Origin: Alviniconcha marisindica
Taxonomy: Eukaryota; Mollusca; Gastropoda; Provannidae
DNA length: 64,000 nucleotides
Assembly: GCA_018857735.1 (NCBI GenBank)
Contig: JABMCL010000176.1
Location: forward strand, 266,001 to 330,000
Direction: 5' to 3'
Part shown: piece after piece, positions 12,584 through 28,370 of the stretch
How positions within the stretch are numbered: the stretch's first letter is position 1
Layout of the letters: the number at the start of each line of letters is the position of its first letter
Position numbers and translations under genes: made by a program
Notes under the pieces: generated by a model
Databases searched by the model: none
What the model was told of the DNA's origin: nothing
What the model saw: the letters and a program-made list of their open reading frames with translations, nothing else

Positions 12584-13097
12584 CAGGGCTCCCATTAGCA
12601 AGTATTTTAAAGAGGTCCCTGGGACTCTCAGCTACAATGTTTAGAGGGTCCCTGGCCAGTTTTAAACTAAAGGGTCAAATCCAACAGACTAGTATGAAAC
12701 GGCAGCTGTGCCGAAGTATTCTGCTTTGCATGTGATGCTATTTGTCCCTTCTACAACTCACTTCTGGTCAGATGGTGTCACTTTCAGTTGTACACTTTCA
12801 GGTATGCTGGCTCATTATAGCAGTACTTAATAGGTTTGTTCGAAGGCCTAAATTTGTAGTTCTCCATGCCAGTATTACCCTGGTGGTTAGCAAATAGCAG
12901 CCCTGCCAACTCTGTAGATATGTTTTATTAGCGTCCATCTGATACAGTGTTGGTATCAACGGGATTATTAAGTAACTTGTCATGTTTTTAATGCATCCCA
13001 TGGGACCCTCTAGAGTTACATTCAGTGCACCCTTTTCACTTCTACTTCTACTTCTAGTGCATATGGGATGCACATTTGTGTGTTAATGGAAGCCCTG
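12584..13097. mobile_element. hAT-like MITE (514 bp)
   Basis: Left end CAGGGCTCCCATTAGCA; the reverse complement of the right end is CAGGGCTTCCATTAACA. Similarity continues inward (left AGAGGGTCCCTGG against reverse-complemented right AGAGGGTCCCATGG), so the inverted repeats are long but diverged. CAGGG termini are typical of hAT transposons. Flanking 8-bp sites ATAATTAT and ATTATTAA match at 6 of 8 positions, compatible with an old 8-bp target duplication. There is no coding capacity; non-autonomous. Confidence 0.62.
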
Positions 13098-14024
13098 ATT
13101 ATTAAACAAGAGTACATTTGTTTATGATCATAATAATGATAAGCAAATGGAGAAGAAAAAAAGGCAATACAATGAAAAGCACTAATTTAAAATTACAACA
13201 GTACTGATTTAAAGTTGTACAATGAAACATGACAATAATCAAGAAGTAGAACTGATGCATTAAAAATTTGTTTGACAAAAAATACCAGCCATGTACAGAT
13301 GTGGTCTTTTTACTTGGTACCAAACTAAAACAGCACAAATTCCCATTCCTTCCCTGGAATTTGGAAACACACCATACAATACCTGTAAGTCTTGCCACTA
13401 TGCCAGCCTTGCTCTTCTTTTTTAAACAAATATAAATAATATTTTAATTTTATCAACAACTTATCGAGTTATTAATTTATTTGCAGTAAAACATAAGTCT
13501 AAAGGTAAAACTATCAAATTCAAAACCCGATATTTCCTTCTAATATCTAAAGATCAAATTATGTTGTCTGTAGTATTAGTATTAGATACTATTACAGTAT
13601 TAGCATCATGCGTTCTGTACTATTACAGTATTTAGTATTACAGCATTAGTTGTTATAGTAAATTAGTATTGTTTGTTCTGTACTATTACTAGTAAAAGTA
13701 GTATTACAGTATTAGTATCGCTTGTTCTGTACTATACTACTATTACTCACTGTATTAGTAATAGATTACACTTACAATATTAGCATACTGCTGCTGTCCT
13801 CCCTCTGCATTTGCTGTATACAAGTTCTAAAACACATTTGCCACCCTCATGTTTACTAGTACTACATATATAAAAATCCTACTCCTAGTATCCAAACCAG
13901 TTTAATAATAATATTATTAATATCAAACAAAACTAAAACAAAATAATTGATAATCTTGAAGGAGACATACACCAGACATTTGATTTTTAACACTGATCTA
14001 TAATTTAACAATACCCATTTCAGA
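13098..14024. other. AT-rich intergenic DNA, no gene found
   Basis: Mainly AT-rich, with a patch (about 13570-13760) of irregular TAGTATTACAG-type repeats. No exon or RNA gene recognised. The right end probably includes the 3' UTR of the GPKOW gene. Confidence 0.55.
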
Positions 14025-14030
14025 TTTATT
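14025..14030 (-). terminator. Candidate polyadenylation signal for GPKOW
   Basis: TTTATT on the plus strand is AATAAA on the minus strand, about 250 nt downstream of the GPKOW stop codon at 14279-14281. Position and hexamer only; cleavage site not determined. Confidence 0.4.
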
Positions 14031-14278
14031 TTTAAATGAAAATATTATACACTCCAAAAACAAACAAATACAAATGTATAGAAAAAAAAGAGAAACATTG
14101 ACTGAATCATGAATGAAAGACAACAATTTCAAATAACTGCTAATGCTATTGGTTTAATTTTTTTACACTCCTGTGCAACAGATCTACCACTGCACCAGCA
14201 CCACCTTTTCTCTCTCCCCACACATCCATCCACAAACACACACAGACTGTCACAGTGTCAGTGACGAGCCTTTAAGAG

Positions 14279-15778
14279 TCAGTAGTCAAACTCATCATCT
14301 ATGCTGCCAACATAATCACAAATCTCATCAAACTCCATTTTGAGCACAAGGTCTCTGTCGGCCAGGATCTGAACAAGGGCACTGCACGAGTCTTTGTCTT
14401 TCTTGATAATCCTTCCCAGCAGCCCTTTATGCTTTCCTGCACACAGCATCACATGGGCTGGTTCAGTCTTGGGAATGACAGTCTCCAGCTGTGAGTGCGA
14501 CAAGCCCTCCAACACTTTACCATCATCTGTCTTACACACAGCACTGTCCACACTCACAACATCCACGACAACTACTTTTTCTTTGTAGTATTTTCCTTTC
14601 TTGTAATGTTTGTCCACAATTCTCACTCGTAGGTGTGGCCGCAGCCATGCTGCTACGCTGACAGATTGGCTTGATTTTGATGATGACTCTGCATCTGACT
14701 TGTGGTGTTTTGAGCCAGAACTGTCCTTTGAGTCATGTTTTCTTTTCCTCCCATCATCTGCATGTTTTTTCCTGTGTTTTTCTTCTTTGTGACTGTGAGA
14801 CCTATGATCATCATCCCTGCCTTTACTGTTTGGGTCACTATGGAGATCATGTCCATTTTGCTTCGTTTCATCCTCTTTGTATTTGTCAGCTTTTCCTTTG
14901 TTCAGATACTTTGAGTATTTTTCATACTCCTTTCTCCCAACTGCTTTGACATTGTACTGTGTCATTGTAACACTCTGGCCACTCAGAGTCAATTTGATGA
15001 CAGTTCTTGCATTGTCTTCATCAAATCCTTCCACCACACCATACAGATCCTTATGTTTTCCATTCAAGATGACACAGTATGACCCCTTCTTCAACTCAAG
15101 GTCTTCTTCTTCCTTCCCAGCATCTTTCTGGTCATTTTTCTTGTCCTTATGAGCCGCTTGACTTCTGTCAGCACCCAAGCCAAGTCCTTTGGGACGTAGA
15201 TGGGCCTCAACTGGAGCAACCACTTTCCCGGTCTTGCCTATGCCCTCCCCCTCCTTCCATCCCATTCCCCGCAGCATGGCAAATCCAAACTGCTCAATGG
15301 GGATCTGTTCATAATCGGCATCGTCAGGTTCATCTGGGCGTAGGCCAACGTCGAGTTTGTCATCTGTTTCAAACCCTTCGGGAACCTTGTTCTGCATTAA
15401 CAGTGGGATAGCCAAATTTGGGTCAGGCTTGTCTCGATCTTCCCATAACTCATTGTACTTAGCAGTCTCCTCGAGGACTTCCCTGGCGGCTTGTTGATCT
15501 AGGTCGTTTGGGTCAATTTCCTTCTTGACGTCGGCCAAACGTTTCTCTGCTCCTTCTCTCCATCGGTTCTTCTTGATGAGTGGGATCACGTAAGGCCCCT
15601 TTTCTTTCTGTTTAGGTACAGTGCTGTTAACTTCGTTGCCCTCTAATGACAAAACAAAGTCAGTCTCTGTTTTGTTGTCGTCTACACCTTCACCAACAGC
15701 AGATTTACTCAACTTTTTCGTCTCAACTTTCTTTGAAAAGCCGAAAGAGAACGCAGGTCTAGTGCTAGCGTCCGCCAT
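14279..15778 (-). CDS. GPKOW: G-patch domain and KOW motifs-containing protein (GPKOW)
   Basis: Complete 499-residue frame in one exon, starting at ATG 15778 (MADASTRPAFSFGF); an in-frame ATG three codons upstream is possible, but the MADxxxxxxxFSFGFSKK start suits the family. GPKOW (yeast Spp2, plant MOS2) is a nuclear spliceosomal protein that binds the DEAH helicase DHX16/Prp2 through its G-patch and is needed for catalytic activation. Visible here: the N-terminal GPYVIPLIKKNRW block (about 61-73); G-patch at about 162-204 with FGFAMLRGMGWKEGEGIG and RPKGLGLGA; KOW1 at about 231-258 (LNGKHKDLYGVVEGFD); a Lys/His/Ser/Asp-rich linker at about 300-372; a VAAWLRPHLRVRIVDK block (375-390); KOW2 at about 445-465 (CAGKHKGLLGRIIKK). 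Length is close to the vertebrate protein (about 476). No introns interrupt it, unlike neighbouring genes. Identification is secure. Confidence 0.95.
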   Translation of the reverse strand: MADASTRPAFSFGFSKKVETKKLSKSAVGEGVDDNKTETDFVLSLEGNEVNSTVPKQKEKGPYVIPLIKKNRWREGAEKRLADVKKEIDPNDLDQQAAREVLEETAKYNELWEDRDKPDPNLAIPLLMQNKVPEGFETDDKLDVGLRPDEPDDADYEQIPIEQFGFAMLRGMGWKEGEGIGKTGKVVAPVEAHLRPKGLGLGADRSQAAHKDKKNDQKDAGKEEEDLELKKGSYCVILNGKHKDLYGVVEGFDEDNARTVIKLTLSGQSVTMTQYNVKAVGRKEYEKYSKYLNKGKADKYKEDETKQNGHDLHSDPNSKGRDDDHRSHSHKEEKHRKKHADDGRKRKHDSKDSSGSKHHKSDAESSSKSSQSVSVAAWLRPHLRVRIVDKHYKKGKYYKEKVVVVDVVSVDSAVCKTDDGKVLEGLSHSQLETVIPKTEPAHVMLCAGKHKGLLGRIIKKDKDSCSALVQILADRDLVLKMEFDEICDYVGSIDDEFDY

Positions 15779-18700
15779 GATGCACACAATGACTAAATTC
15801 TACCTTTTAGCACTAGAGAACGATTTACAGTTGTCTCCCTTGGATGAGAAATTACGAAGAAAAGTTGTGTCCCTTGCTGTACATTCGGAGAGGGAGGGAG
15901 AGATACTGTTTGGACCAGCAGTATGGCATTAGGCTGGTAAGCAAAATGACCAATATTGCATATATTTTATGACCTCCAGCTATAGCAAATCAGTCGTAGA
16001 GCTCGAAGAGGCCAGAACTAAGAAGACACACCATGCAAGCCGTATCAGTGACCGACGGCTGAGGACTGGCAGTTAGAACCGTCAGTGACTGATGATGATG
16101 GGACAGATGACAGAATCACAGCCTTTCCCCCAGAACCACCAGGGACTGGAACAACCTGCTCCCTCCTCCCCCACCCAACCCATCCAAGGCCTGCCCCTGA
16201 CAGCCAAGACCTATCTACTTCGGCCGTCAGGCTTTTCCGGTTACACTGACGGACCCGCGACTGAAGACTGACGGCCTAGCTCCTTTTCATTTGCCTTTTT
16301 CTTCTTCCGCAACTCTCCAAAGTGACATAATGGTCAATAGTTCTGATAGTTCGTGCCGAAGGAAGAAGAAGAAGAAGAAGAGAGAGAGAGAGAGCGCACT
16401 AACCAGTTGTTTTTGTTTTTGTTGTTGTTGTTTTTTTGTTTGTTTTATATTAACGAGTGTAATGGAATAAGTAATAGTCAATACTTTTCTTCTTCTTTTT
16501 TTAATTTTTACGCCGTCCAACCGGCCGCTTCGCCAGGCCGCCGGCACTGAACTGTGACAGTCCAAAACGAAATATCAACTCAATATCAAAACACGACCAT
16601 GTTAACTACTGACAGACAGACAGACAGAGAGCATGCATGCATATTTGACACATCGAAGAGAGAGGGAGAGAGGATGTCGTAAACCGCCCAGTGCTTGGAG
16701 TTGGGTAGGGTACAGGATACAGAGTTACCCATAGTGTTTCTGGAACTACGGTTTACCCTGATCACTTTGATTGTAGACAAAATGCTCGTGGCGCACTATC
16801 AGCATAGCTCTGATCACGATCGGAGAGCTGGAAGCAATCCCTCATATCTAACACCACGAATAGAATAGTTAGCCAACAGATGATTTGTTAATCAGCACGA
16901 CATCGGGGAAGTTACGGCACTCCCTGTGTCCAGGTAAGTCCGGGGAGGGTGCCCATCAGGGCCTTGCCGGCAGCCATGTCCAGCCGCCCTAGCCGACGGC
17001 TGTACACCGCATGTGACGCACAGCTGACCACTCGCCTGTCCGTCCCTCCGGACGTCCTCAGGCATGAGGTTAGGACACATGACGAGATCCGGTTACAAAT
17101 TGTCGACTTTATCAACGTTTTATCGCCTAAAGTGATTCGTGTTTGACGGGGCAGGCAACAGATCGTCGGTTATATCATATTGACATTAACTTGACATTGT
17201 TTGTGTCACTGATGGAATGGAATCTTGTTCAGGTGCAGTCACGTAACCCCGTATAATTATAGTTCATCTTTGAATATTCAACGAAAACAAACGAAGCAAA
17301 GCAACAATAAAACAAACAAAAACGAAATTCAAATCAGTAGCCTCTCAGTTCCGCCGAAAAAAAGAAAGACTACTGGGCTGAAAACAAACAAACAAACAAA
17401 AATGTACACAAGTAGCCTAATACCACCATCAACAAGTACAACAACAAGGATGATAATGATGACGATCGTGATGATGAAGAGGAGGAAGAAGATAAAATCA
17501 GTAATGACACTCTTGCTTATCACTATACGTGCAAGCATGTATTAATCCTATCTTCTTATCTTTGTAGAGATTTTTCTCCTAACGTTTGTACCGTCTTTGT
17601 GGCGTCTTCGTTTTCTGATTGGCGTGAATGTGAGAGTGAGCGTTCGGCACCATGACACATTCCTTGTGCAGTATTTTGTATGCTTGCAAAATGTGATAAT
17701 AACATGACAGGGTGTATTAATTTTATTGTTTTCAAACCGATTCAAAACACCACAGGGCTGAAAGAATTCATTGAAGCCTGCTGCCAGTTGGAGCTACTCG
17801 CCGTGCAATTTACTACCCTGCAATTTACTACCCTGCAATTTACAACCACGGTACTAAATTTGGTTCCTCACCGAGTAATTCTGTGACTGATAATTAAGAC
17901 AGCACCGTGAACGGACCTTTACTGGAGAGACTACAAGAAGAAGAAAAAAAGAAAAGAAAAGAGAGAGGTGGATTTAGCTAGTTTTCGACTGACCTGTTTA
18001 CTGCCGGTTATACACTGCCGGTGTGCTGTGCTGTGTGCTCTGTACAAAAGACAGATTTAGCCGGTTGTTGACTGGCCGCAGCTCAGTGTCATACACTGTT
18101 TAGGCTACTGGATGTGTCAGTTATTGACTCCAAAGCGTAACTAACCGAAGCGTAAACAGTTCCTGATTCACAACAACGACGTGTTTTTGTTGTTGTTGTT
18201 TTCTGCGTGAAGTGGCGATTTCAGTCGCACCTAAAGTGTTAGAGTCACTTCAGAGCGAGGCAGCGTGACGGAAAACAACACTACGCTCAGATTGTACAAA
18301 GTAGCCCTTTACGTGTGTGGGTTTTTTGTTTTGTTTTTGTTTTTCCCTCCATAGAACGAGTCATGGAATGTGTTTAGTGGAAGAAAAGTCAAAAACTGAA
18401 GACAACTGGTTGTTGTGAGACTGAAGCGGTCGGTGGGGGAGAACTGGATCCTAGAATTACATGTGTCATAAATCTAATACATATATTATAATCATAGCCT
18501 ATTTTAGGTAGGTAGTGTTGCTTAATGTCCTCAGATGTCAGTTGACATATTAGGGACAAGCTGTGACCATGCCGAAGCATGGTTCAATATAGCTTTACGT
18601 CCACGGAAACCAGAAGGCTCGTTAGGACGGACAGCTCAGGACGGCCACCTCGACTCTCACACAGCTCCTGAACTATGATAGCCTATTTTACATACGAATC

Positions 18701-19226
18701 TAATAATATATTGTATAGTCTATTTTACATATAAATTTAGTACATATAATTATTATATAGCCTATTTTACATAGAAATCTAATACATATATAGCCTGTTT
18801 TACAAAGCATCCTTTATAATCATTGCCTTTCCACTCATCCGCGTCCAGCCCCCCCCACCCCCCCCCCCCCCCTCCCCTCCGTCCAAACCAACCATCTGGA
18901 TGCATACCAAACTCAACTGCAACTGGTCAGAAACCCGAGCTCTGCTCAATGACAAGTCAATGACATGGCTGATGCAGTTCGATAAATGCCCTGTGTTACA
19001 GTCAAGATAACCCCCCCCCCCCCCCCCCCCCCACACCCCCCCCCCCCTCCCCCCCTCCCCGGTGTTACAGCAAGCAGATTTAACACCCGATTTATAAGGT
19101 TGCCGTCAGGTCTTCGTCATCATTCAACGCGGAGCTGCTGCAGACGAAGACGGCGGCGGAGGAGTGGTGACTGACGTGTGCACGCTGGACCCAGCACTTG
19201 CAGCAGCTTGCCCCAGCATCTCTTCT
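15779..19226. other. Intergenic, no gene found
   Basis: Between the divergent GPKOW and chitin-binding genes. It contains GAA/GA runs (16360-16395), a LINE remnant (about 16085-16200), CAAACAAA-type runs, a block of repeated ATAGCCTATTTTACATA phrases (18480-18800) interrupted by a SINE-core-like relic, and very long C tracts (18850-18872, 19012-19060). No exon chain found. The unit next to 15780 presumably holds the GPKOW promoter, but no clear motif stands out. Confidence 0.55.
16085..16200 (+). mobile_element. LINE reverse-transcriptase C-terminal remnant
   Basis: One frame reads SPRTTRDWNNLLPPPP, matching the conserved ending FPRTIRDWNxLP of many non-LTR retrotransposon ORF2 proteins, then stops. 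Only about 30 codons survive; the rest is not recognisable, so it is a dead fragment. Confidence 0.5.
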
Positions 19227-19545
19227 GTCACCAGGTGAACTTACCGAACTCACGCTAACGTTGCTATAGTGAACTTACTGAACTCACGCTATCGTTGCCA
19301 TGGTGAACTTACTGAACTCACGCTAACGTTGCCATGGTGAACTTACCGAACTCACGGTAACGTTGCCATGGTGAACTTACCGAACTCACGCTAACGTTGC
19401 CATGGTGAACTTACCGAACTCACGCTAGCGTTGCCATGGTGAACTTACCGAACTCACTGACGCTAACGTTGCCATGGTGAACTTACTGAACTCACGCTAA
19501 CGTTGCCATGGTGAACTTACCGAACTCACGCTAACGTTGCCATGG
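19227..19545. repeat. Minisatellite, 34-bp unit
   Basis: About nine copies of a 34-bp unit containing GAACTTACCGAACTCACGCT and AACGTTGCCATGGT. Changes are mostly single-base (CCG/CTG, GCTAAC/GCTATC) and one copy has a 4-bp insertion. The plus strand carries GAACTTACC, a reversed donor-like string, in each copy. Confidence 0.95.
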
Positions 19546-20604
19546 TGTTGTCAAGTTCTCGCCTGTGATTGTCAGCACTCTGTGAGGAAAAAGACATCCG
19601 AACTCTTCACGATCTTCACATTATATTGTCATACTTTTGCTGTTCGCGTGTTACGTGGTACTGTTCAAAACGGCCCCACCATAATATTGGTATTAATGTA
19701 CCACAATAACAGCATCGTTGAAAACACATACACTATGATTTGTTCATAATATGTGCTACAATAAAACACAGTTTAAAACTCCCAGAATTTTTCGATTTAT
19801 GTATTACAATTAAAGCATCCAACAGTTTGTTGTTGTTGTGTTGTTTTTGTGAACGCTTTGACAATGTCAGTCTGAGTTGACAGAAACAAAATAACTCGTA
19901 CATAGGCCACTATTGGCTGCGAGTGATTTGGACTGTATTGCCCGTTCACTGTTACACTGTTCAGTATCAGTGTTGTTATAATTGCACTGCTATGTTCTAA
20001 AGCAAGCCTTGTGTGCATGGACGTGAACGTCAGCTCCTTTGGTTGCACTGAGTCAAACAAATTATCTTCACTCCGCTAAATATTTCATCAGTTAACGTGA
20101 AAAAGATATCAGCCATTTGGAAATATTTGGAAGAAAATATTTATCGTAAGTTTGAGATTGAGGTTAACCGTGAACGATCCACTGTTCGGTTATAAAGGAA
20201 ACAGTCAACCCTGTGATACAGTAATCCGATTGATTAATCATCGAACATTATTAGGAGAAAAGTGTCTTGACATATAGACAGACAGTATATTTAACTATTT
20301 TATATTTTATTTTAGTATATATAAATTAAGTACACATTTAGAAATCAAATTTCTTTTTGATTATGATCTCAATGTAAAAAGTGTTTTAAAAAAATCGGAT
20401 TAATTACTGCCGCTGATGCTGCAGATAATCGCAGATCACTCATTTTTTCATTGTTGTTGTTGCTGTCAGCTTTATTCCTTGATTTCTCCTTCAACTCAGT
20501 GACTGTCAATAAGGACGCTTTCAGTGGCAGCTAAACTCCTTGTGCGTGTGTCGGTAGGTGTCACTGATTCCAACAGAAACGTCGTGCAGTCCAAGCTGAC
20601 TTTA
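19546..20604. other. Upstream region of the chitin-binding gene, AT-rich
   Basis: AT-rich single-copy-looking DNA with many stop codons in all frames. A TATATAAAT string lies near 20318-20326, too far from the ATG at 20612 to be called a promoter element without a mapped start site. Confidence 0.4.
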
Positions 20605-20611
20605 CCACTAG

Positions 20612-22787
<2,176 letters not shown>

Positions 22788-22832
22788 AGTTGTGACAGTT
22801 GGAGGTGAGTTTTAGCTGGTGACTTATATGGT

Positions 22833-24300
<1,468 letters not shown>

Positions 24301-24858
24301 CACCTGCGGTGAGTTAAAAACAAATATAAAAAAACAACATGGTTTGTGTTAGGTGACAGTAATGTGTATCTTCGTTGCAGGGTACTTTTTAGGGTACAAC
24401 AAACAAACAAACAAAATAAAAAACAACAACAACAACAAACAAACAACATAATAACGAAATAGAAAAAAAAATTGACTTCTCATACAAGTTGCAGATTCTT
24501 CCTTTTATTGTTTTTATCGATATCAACAAGAATTTAAATTTTTTGTCGTCTACAAAAAGATGTTTGCACTGACATTTTGCATTGTTTTGTGTTGTCTAAT
24601 TAAAACCATCGTTCTTTTGGACCGCTTCTTTGTTTTGATCTTGTTTCAGAACACTAGCAGTCATTATTGTTTTAGATTTTTTCTCTTCTTTTTTTCCGTG
24701 TGAGTAGTTTTGTATTATCAGCCTGACGAGAGAAATACTGTTAATATGCCTTGGAGTCTGATGTGCTGCTACAAGAAATGTTGTATGTGCCTGTATGTGA
24801 TTGGTTGTAAATTAATGTTGTCTGTGCCTGTATTGGCGGAATCGCAATGTTGCAATTT

Positions 24859-25300
24859 CCAGTCTATTCTGCCTGCTCTGTTGTCCTAATGTATTATGCA
24901 GTTCCAGTGTAGTATTCTGTCCAGTCTATTCTGCCTGTTCTGTTGTCCTAATGTATTATGTTGTTCCAGTGTAGTATTCTGTTCAGTCTATTCTGCCTGC
25001 TCTGTTGTCCTAATGTATTATGTTGTCCCAGTGTAGTATTCTGTCCAGTCTATTCTGCCTGCTCTGTTGTCCTAATGTATTATGTTGTTCCAGTGTAGTA
25101 TTCTGTCCAGTCTATTCTGCCTGCTCTGTTGTCCTAATGTATTATGTTGTTCCAGTTTAGTATTCTGTCCAGTCTATTCTACCTGCTCTGATGTCCTAAT
25201 GTGTTATGTTGTTCCAGTGTAGTATTCTGTCCAGTCTATTCTGCCTGCTCTGTTGTCACAATGTATTATAGTATTCTGTCCAGTCCAGTATGCCTGCTCT
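24859..25300. repeat. Minisatellite, 62-bp unit
   Basis: Six to seven copies of a 62-bp unit starting CCAGTCTATTCTGCCTGCTC, at 24859, 24921, 24983, 25045, 25107, 25169 and 25231. The final copy decays into shorter TATTATGTTGTCCCAGTG-like phrases that persist to about 25560. Confidence 0.95.
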
Positions 25301-25604
25301 GGTTTCCCAGCAAATTATATTGTCCCAGTGTATCATGTTGTCCCAGTGCATTATGCTGTCCAGTATAGCCTGTTATGTCTGCTCTGTTGTCCAAAGGCAT
25401 TATGTTGTATATTATGCTGCTCTATTGTCCCAGTGGATTATGTTGCCCCAGTGTGTCACGTTGTCCAATCTGTTGTGTCACCTCCTTTGTCCCGATGTAT
25501 TATGTTGCCCAAAATATTTTGTTGTCCCAGTGTATTTTGTTGTCCCGGTGTATTTTATGACATCAACGGGTCTTTTCCAACGGGAAACTAAGGTCGTTGT
25601 AACC

Positions 25605-25842
25605 AGACTGACTAACCCTCAGTTTTGTTTCTTCACAACTGTAACACAGAGAGGACAGCGCTGCCAGACTGACTAACCCTCAGTCTTGTTTTTCTTCTTT
25701 TTCAGAACTACACCATAGAGAGGACAGCGCTGCCAGACTGACTAACCCTCAGTTTCTTTTTTCTTTTTTTTCTTTTTCAGAACTACACCATAGAGGACAG
25801 CGCTGCCAGCAAGACTGGCAGAGAGAGGACGTGTCGATGAGA
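25605..25842 (+). repeat. Triplicated segment with acceptor-like ends; possible terminal exon
   Basis: Three copies of a roughly 70-bp segment containing AGAGGACAGCGCTGCCAGAC and TGACTAACCCTCAG. The last two each have a pyrimidine tract plus TTTTTCAG before AACTACACCATAGAG. The final copy reads on as NYTIEDSAASKTGRERTCR then a stop at 25838-25840, so it could be a real terminal exon with decayed upstream copies. No partner exon was identified. Confidence 0.4.
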
Positions 25843-27708
25843 AGAATGACAATGAAGCTGGTGTCTAGCTGGAATGTGGACCCCCCCCCCCTCCACCCGC
25901 CCCCCTCCACCCGCCAGCCTACAGCGATCGCTCACAACCACCAATATATATATATCTCTAAAGTGGCCACACACAAAAAGACAGAGAGAAAAACAACAAT
26001 AAACAAACAAACAAACGAACAAAAACAAACAAACAAAAACAAACAAACGAACAAAAACAAACAAACAAACAAAAACAAAACAAGAAAGACAAGGCATACA
26101 CTTAGGCAGCAGTTTGTCGAGTGAATCTTAATGTAATAATTTGTATGTTTGTTTACTTTTGTTTCTTTTCTGGCTCTTAGCGGTCAGTTAATGACATACC
26201 AGATGAAGTAATGGTTTACTTCGATACGCGGTATTCATTATTTACTGGTTTGATCCGGTAAGTCACTGCCAACGATAATTATAGACAAAGAAAGTCATTG
26301 ATGTACATTGTGTTTTCTGGGGGTCATATGCACTAATTTATCCAGTGAGTCTTTCTGTATTGAGCTCTGTGGAGGATTCATATCGACCAGTGGATTAAAC
26401 GTTGAACAAATAAAACGACTGATTATCTTGAAATTCAGTGTTGACTGATTTGGGCTAGTAAGCGGTTTGTTGTTGTTGTTTGTTTTTCGGTAATTTTTTA
26501 TATATAAATGTGTATTATTTCACTTCCTATGTTGTTTCTAGTTCTCCATTTGTTAATTATTATCTCGATGTTTCCATGGGTCTGGTTTTGTTCTTTTGTT
26601 ATCTAGTTTTATTCATTCATTGTTTGATTACTCATTTGTTGTCAAAAAGATTGACTAATTCTTAGGACTATGATTTCCTATGATGTTATTTATAATTTAC
26701 AGTCTCGTCAGTACGCGCACGTTCTCATTTTTAGTTTCATTTGTTTGTCATTATAGTTATTCCGTCATCTACACGGTGCGAGGGTTTTATTGTCACTGGG
26801 ACCCGTTTACTGCTTGCTGCTGTAACGATAAGAATCAGTTAGTCAGACTAAATTATGAGAGAGAAAAAAGTCAGACTTGTCATTGTCTCAAGCGTGCATG
26901 CAGTCAGCAGACGCTGAGCTGAAAGATTTGTGTACACGTCAAATAAGGAGAAACAACAAACAAACAAACAACAACAAAAATGGAGTTAAGCAGAGAAAGC
27001 CGGGAGTGGTTCTTTCAGATGCAACAGAAAATATATTTATCCAAGTAGAGCAGAAAGTACTCTTTGAAACTCGTTTTAGTTTAACACAAAGCTCAGTAGA
27101 TATTATCTCATATTTTTGATTCATTGGTCGGTGTCTTCTTCAAAACAAAATAATACATTATCTGTTCATTTGTTTGTTTATCAAATGAATCTATAGCTAT
27201 TGACTCAATAGCGTATGCTTACGTTTATTTATCCTGTAAGAATTATTTGTGCTCCATCTGAAGAAAAAGAAGGAAAAAAAGTGTGAGAAACGAATCAGAC
27301 TTATGTCGATGGATCGGGTTAATGTTTACCCCGAAGTTATCAGCTGAGCTTTGTATCACAGAAACATGCACTCGGGCCTTCCCGTCCCGCCACCCCACCC
27401 CTTTCAACCTCCAAATTCCTTTACACGCTCATTCCAGTGCTTAAAAGACTTGTACAGAGAAAACTGCATGAGTCTTGGGAGGGTATCGCTTGTATTAAAA
27501 ACAACATGCCAAGTGAAAATTAGGCCACAACAGGATTCTTGTAAAGGTTTGTATGACGATGGTGTTTTTGTTGCTGTTATTGCTGCTGCTGCTGCTGCTG
27601 TGCTTGGCCCTGCTCAGTTTAGTTTGACGGAAGTGGGATGTGCCGGTGGGTCTTTAACTAACCAGGACGGGTTTGTTTTCTTATGATGCCGCCTTCATTT
27701 TGAGAGAG
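25843..27708. other. No gene found; C tracts and CAAA repeats
   Basis: Contains C-rich tracts (25880-25912), a run of CAAACAAA repeats (25985-26090) and otherwise AT-rich DNA with short open frames that show no codon bias, domain or splice-phase chain. Confidence 0.6.
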
Positions 27709-27715
27709 TGTACGG

Positions 27716-28005
27716 GTAAGTAAACACGGTGCTTAACGTGCACACAAACCAGAAACTTATCAGGGACGGGGAGAAGGGGGTACAGAGGCGGATGGAAAAG
27801 AGGGAGATTATATACCTGTCGCTACACTGTCACCACCTGAATGACTTTTGCATTAAGATGGGCAGCGACGAGAGCCATTTTTATGTTTCGTTAATTGTGA
27901 GGGACAAAGTCACAAGAGAGTATCCACAGACCACACTTTTGAAGAGAAAGGAAAGCCGAAGCGGATTCGAACCGAGGTCCCTCTGCTTGCCAGCCTAACG
28001 CCAAC
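27716..28005 (-). mobile_element. tRNA-derived SINE, slightly 5' truncated
   Basis: Same family as 5893-6203. The minus strand ends GTTAAGCACCGTGTTTACTT at the left; body strings GTGAGGGACAAAGTCACAAG and GGCAGCGACGAGAGCC are shared; box B is present (GGTTCGAATCCGC, reversed). The tRNA head stops after box B and lacks box A. Flanking 7-bp repeats TGTACGG (27709-27715 and 28006-28012) look like the target duplication. Confidence 0.82.
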
Positions 28006-28300
28006 TGTACGGTGGTCGTGGTCAGACAATGAGCTGGTCAAACTGTACACAGTGCATCGGTGTTGCCTTCTCCCTTTCTTGTCACTGGTACATTGGACGT
28101 ACACGATGATGTTATGCATGCATTTACATGTACTTGGAATTATTAAATACAACTTACAGCAGTGCTGAACAAAGTGTGTTTCTTTTCGTGAACGAGTGAA
28201 AATGATCTTTTACTCTGAAGGTTGAATGTAGGCAAATGACGAATCATACGCTGTACACTCGCACGCACGCACGCATGCATGCGCGCACATACATCCACCC

Positions 28301-28364
<64 letters not shown>

Positions 28365-28370
28365 AGCACA

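Noticed and set aside
16892..17146. Overlapping short open frames in a GC-rich patch
   Set aside because: No domain, no codon bias consistent with neighbours, no phase-matched partner exon.
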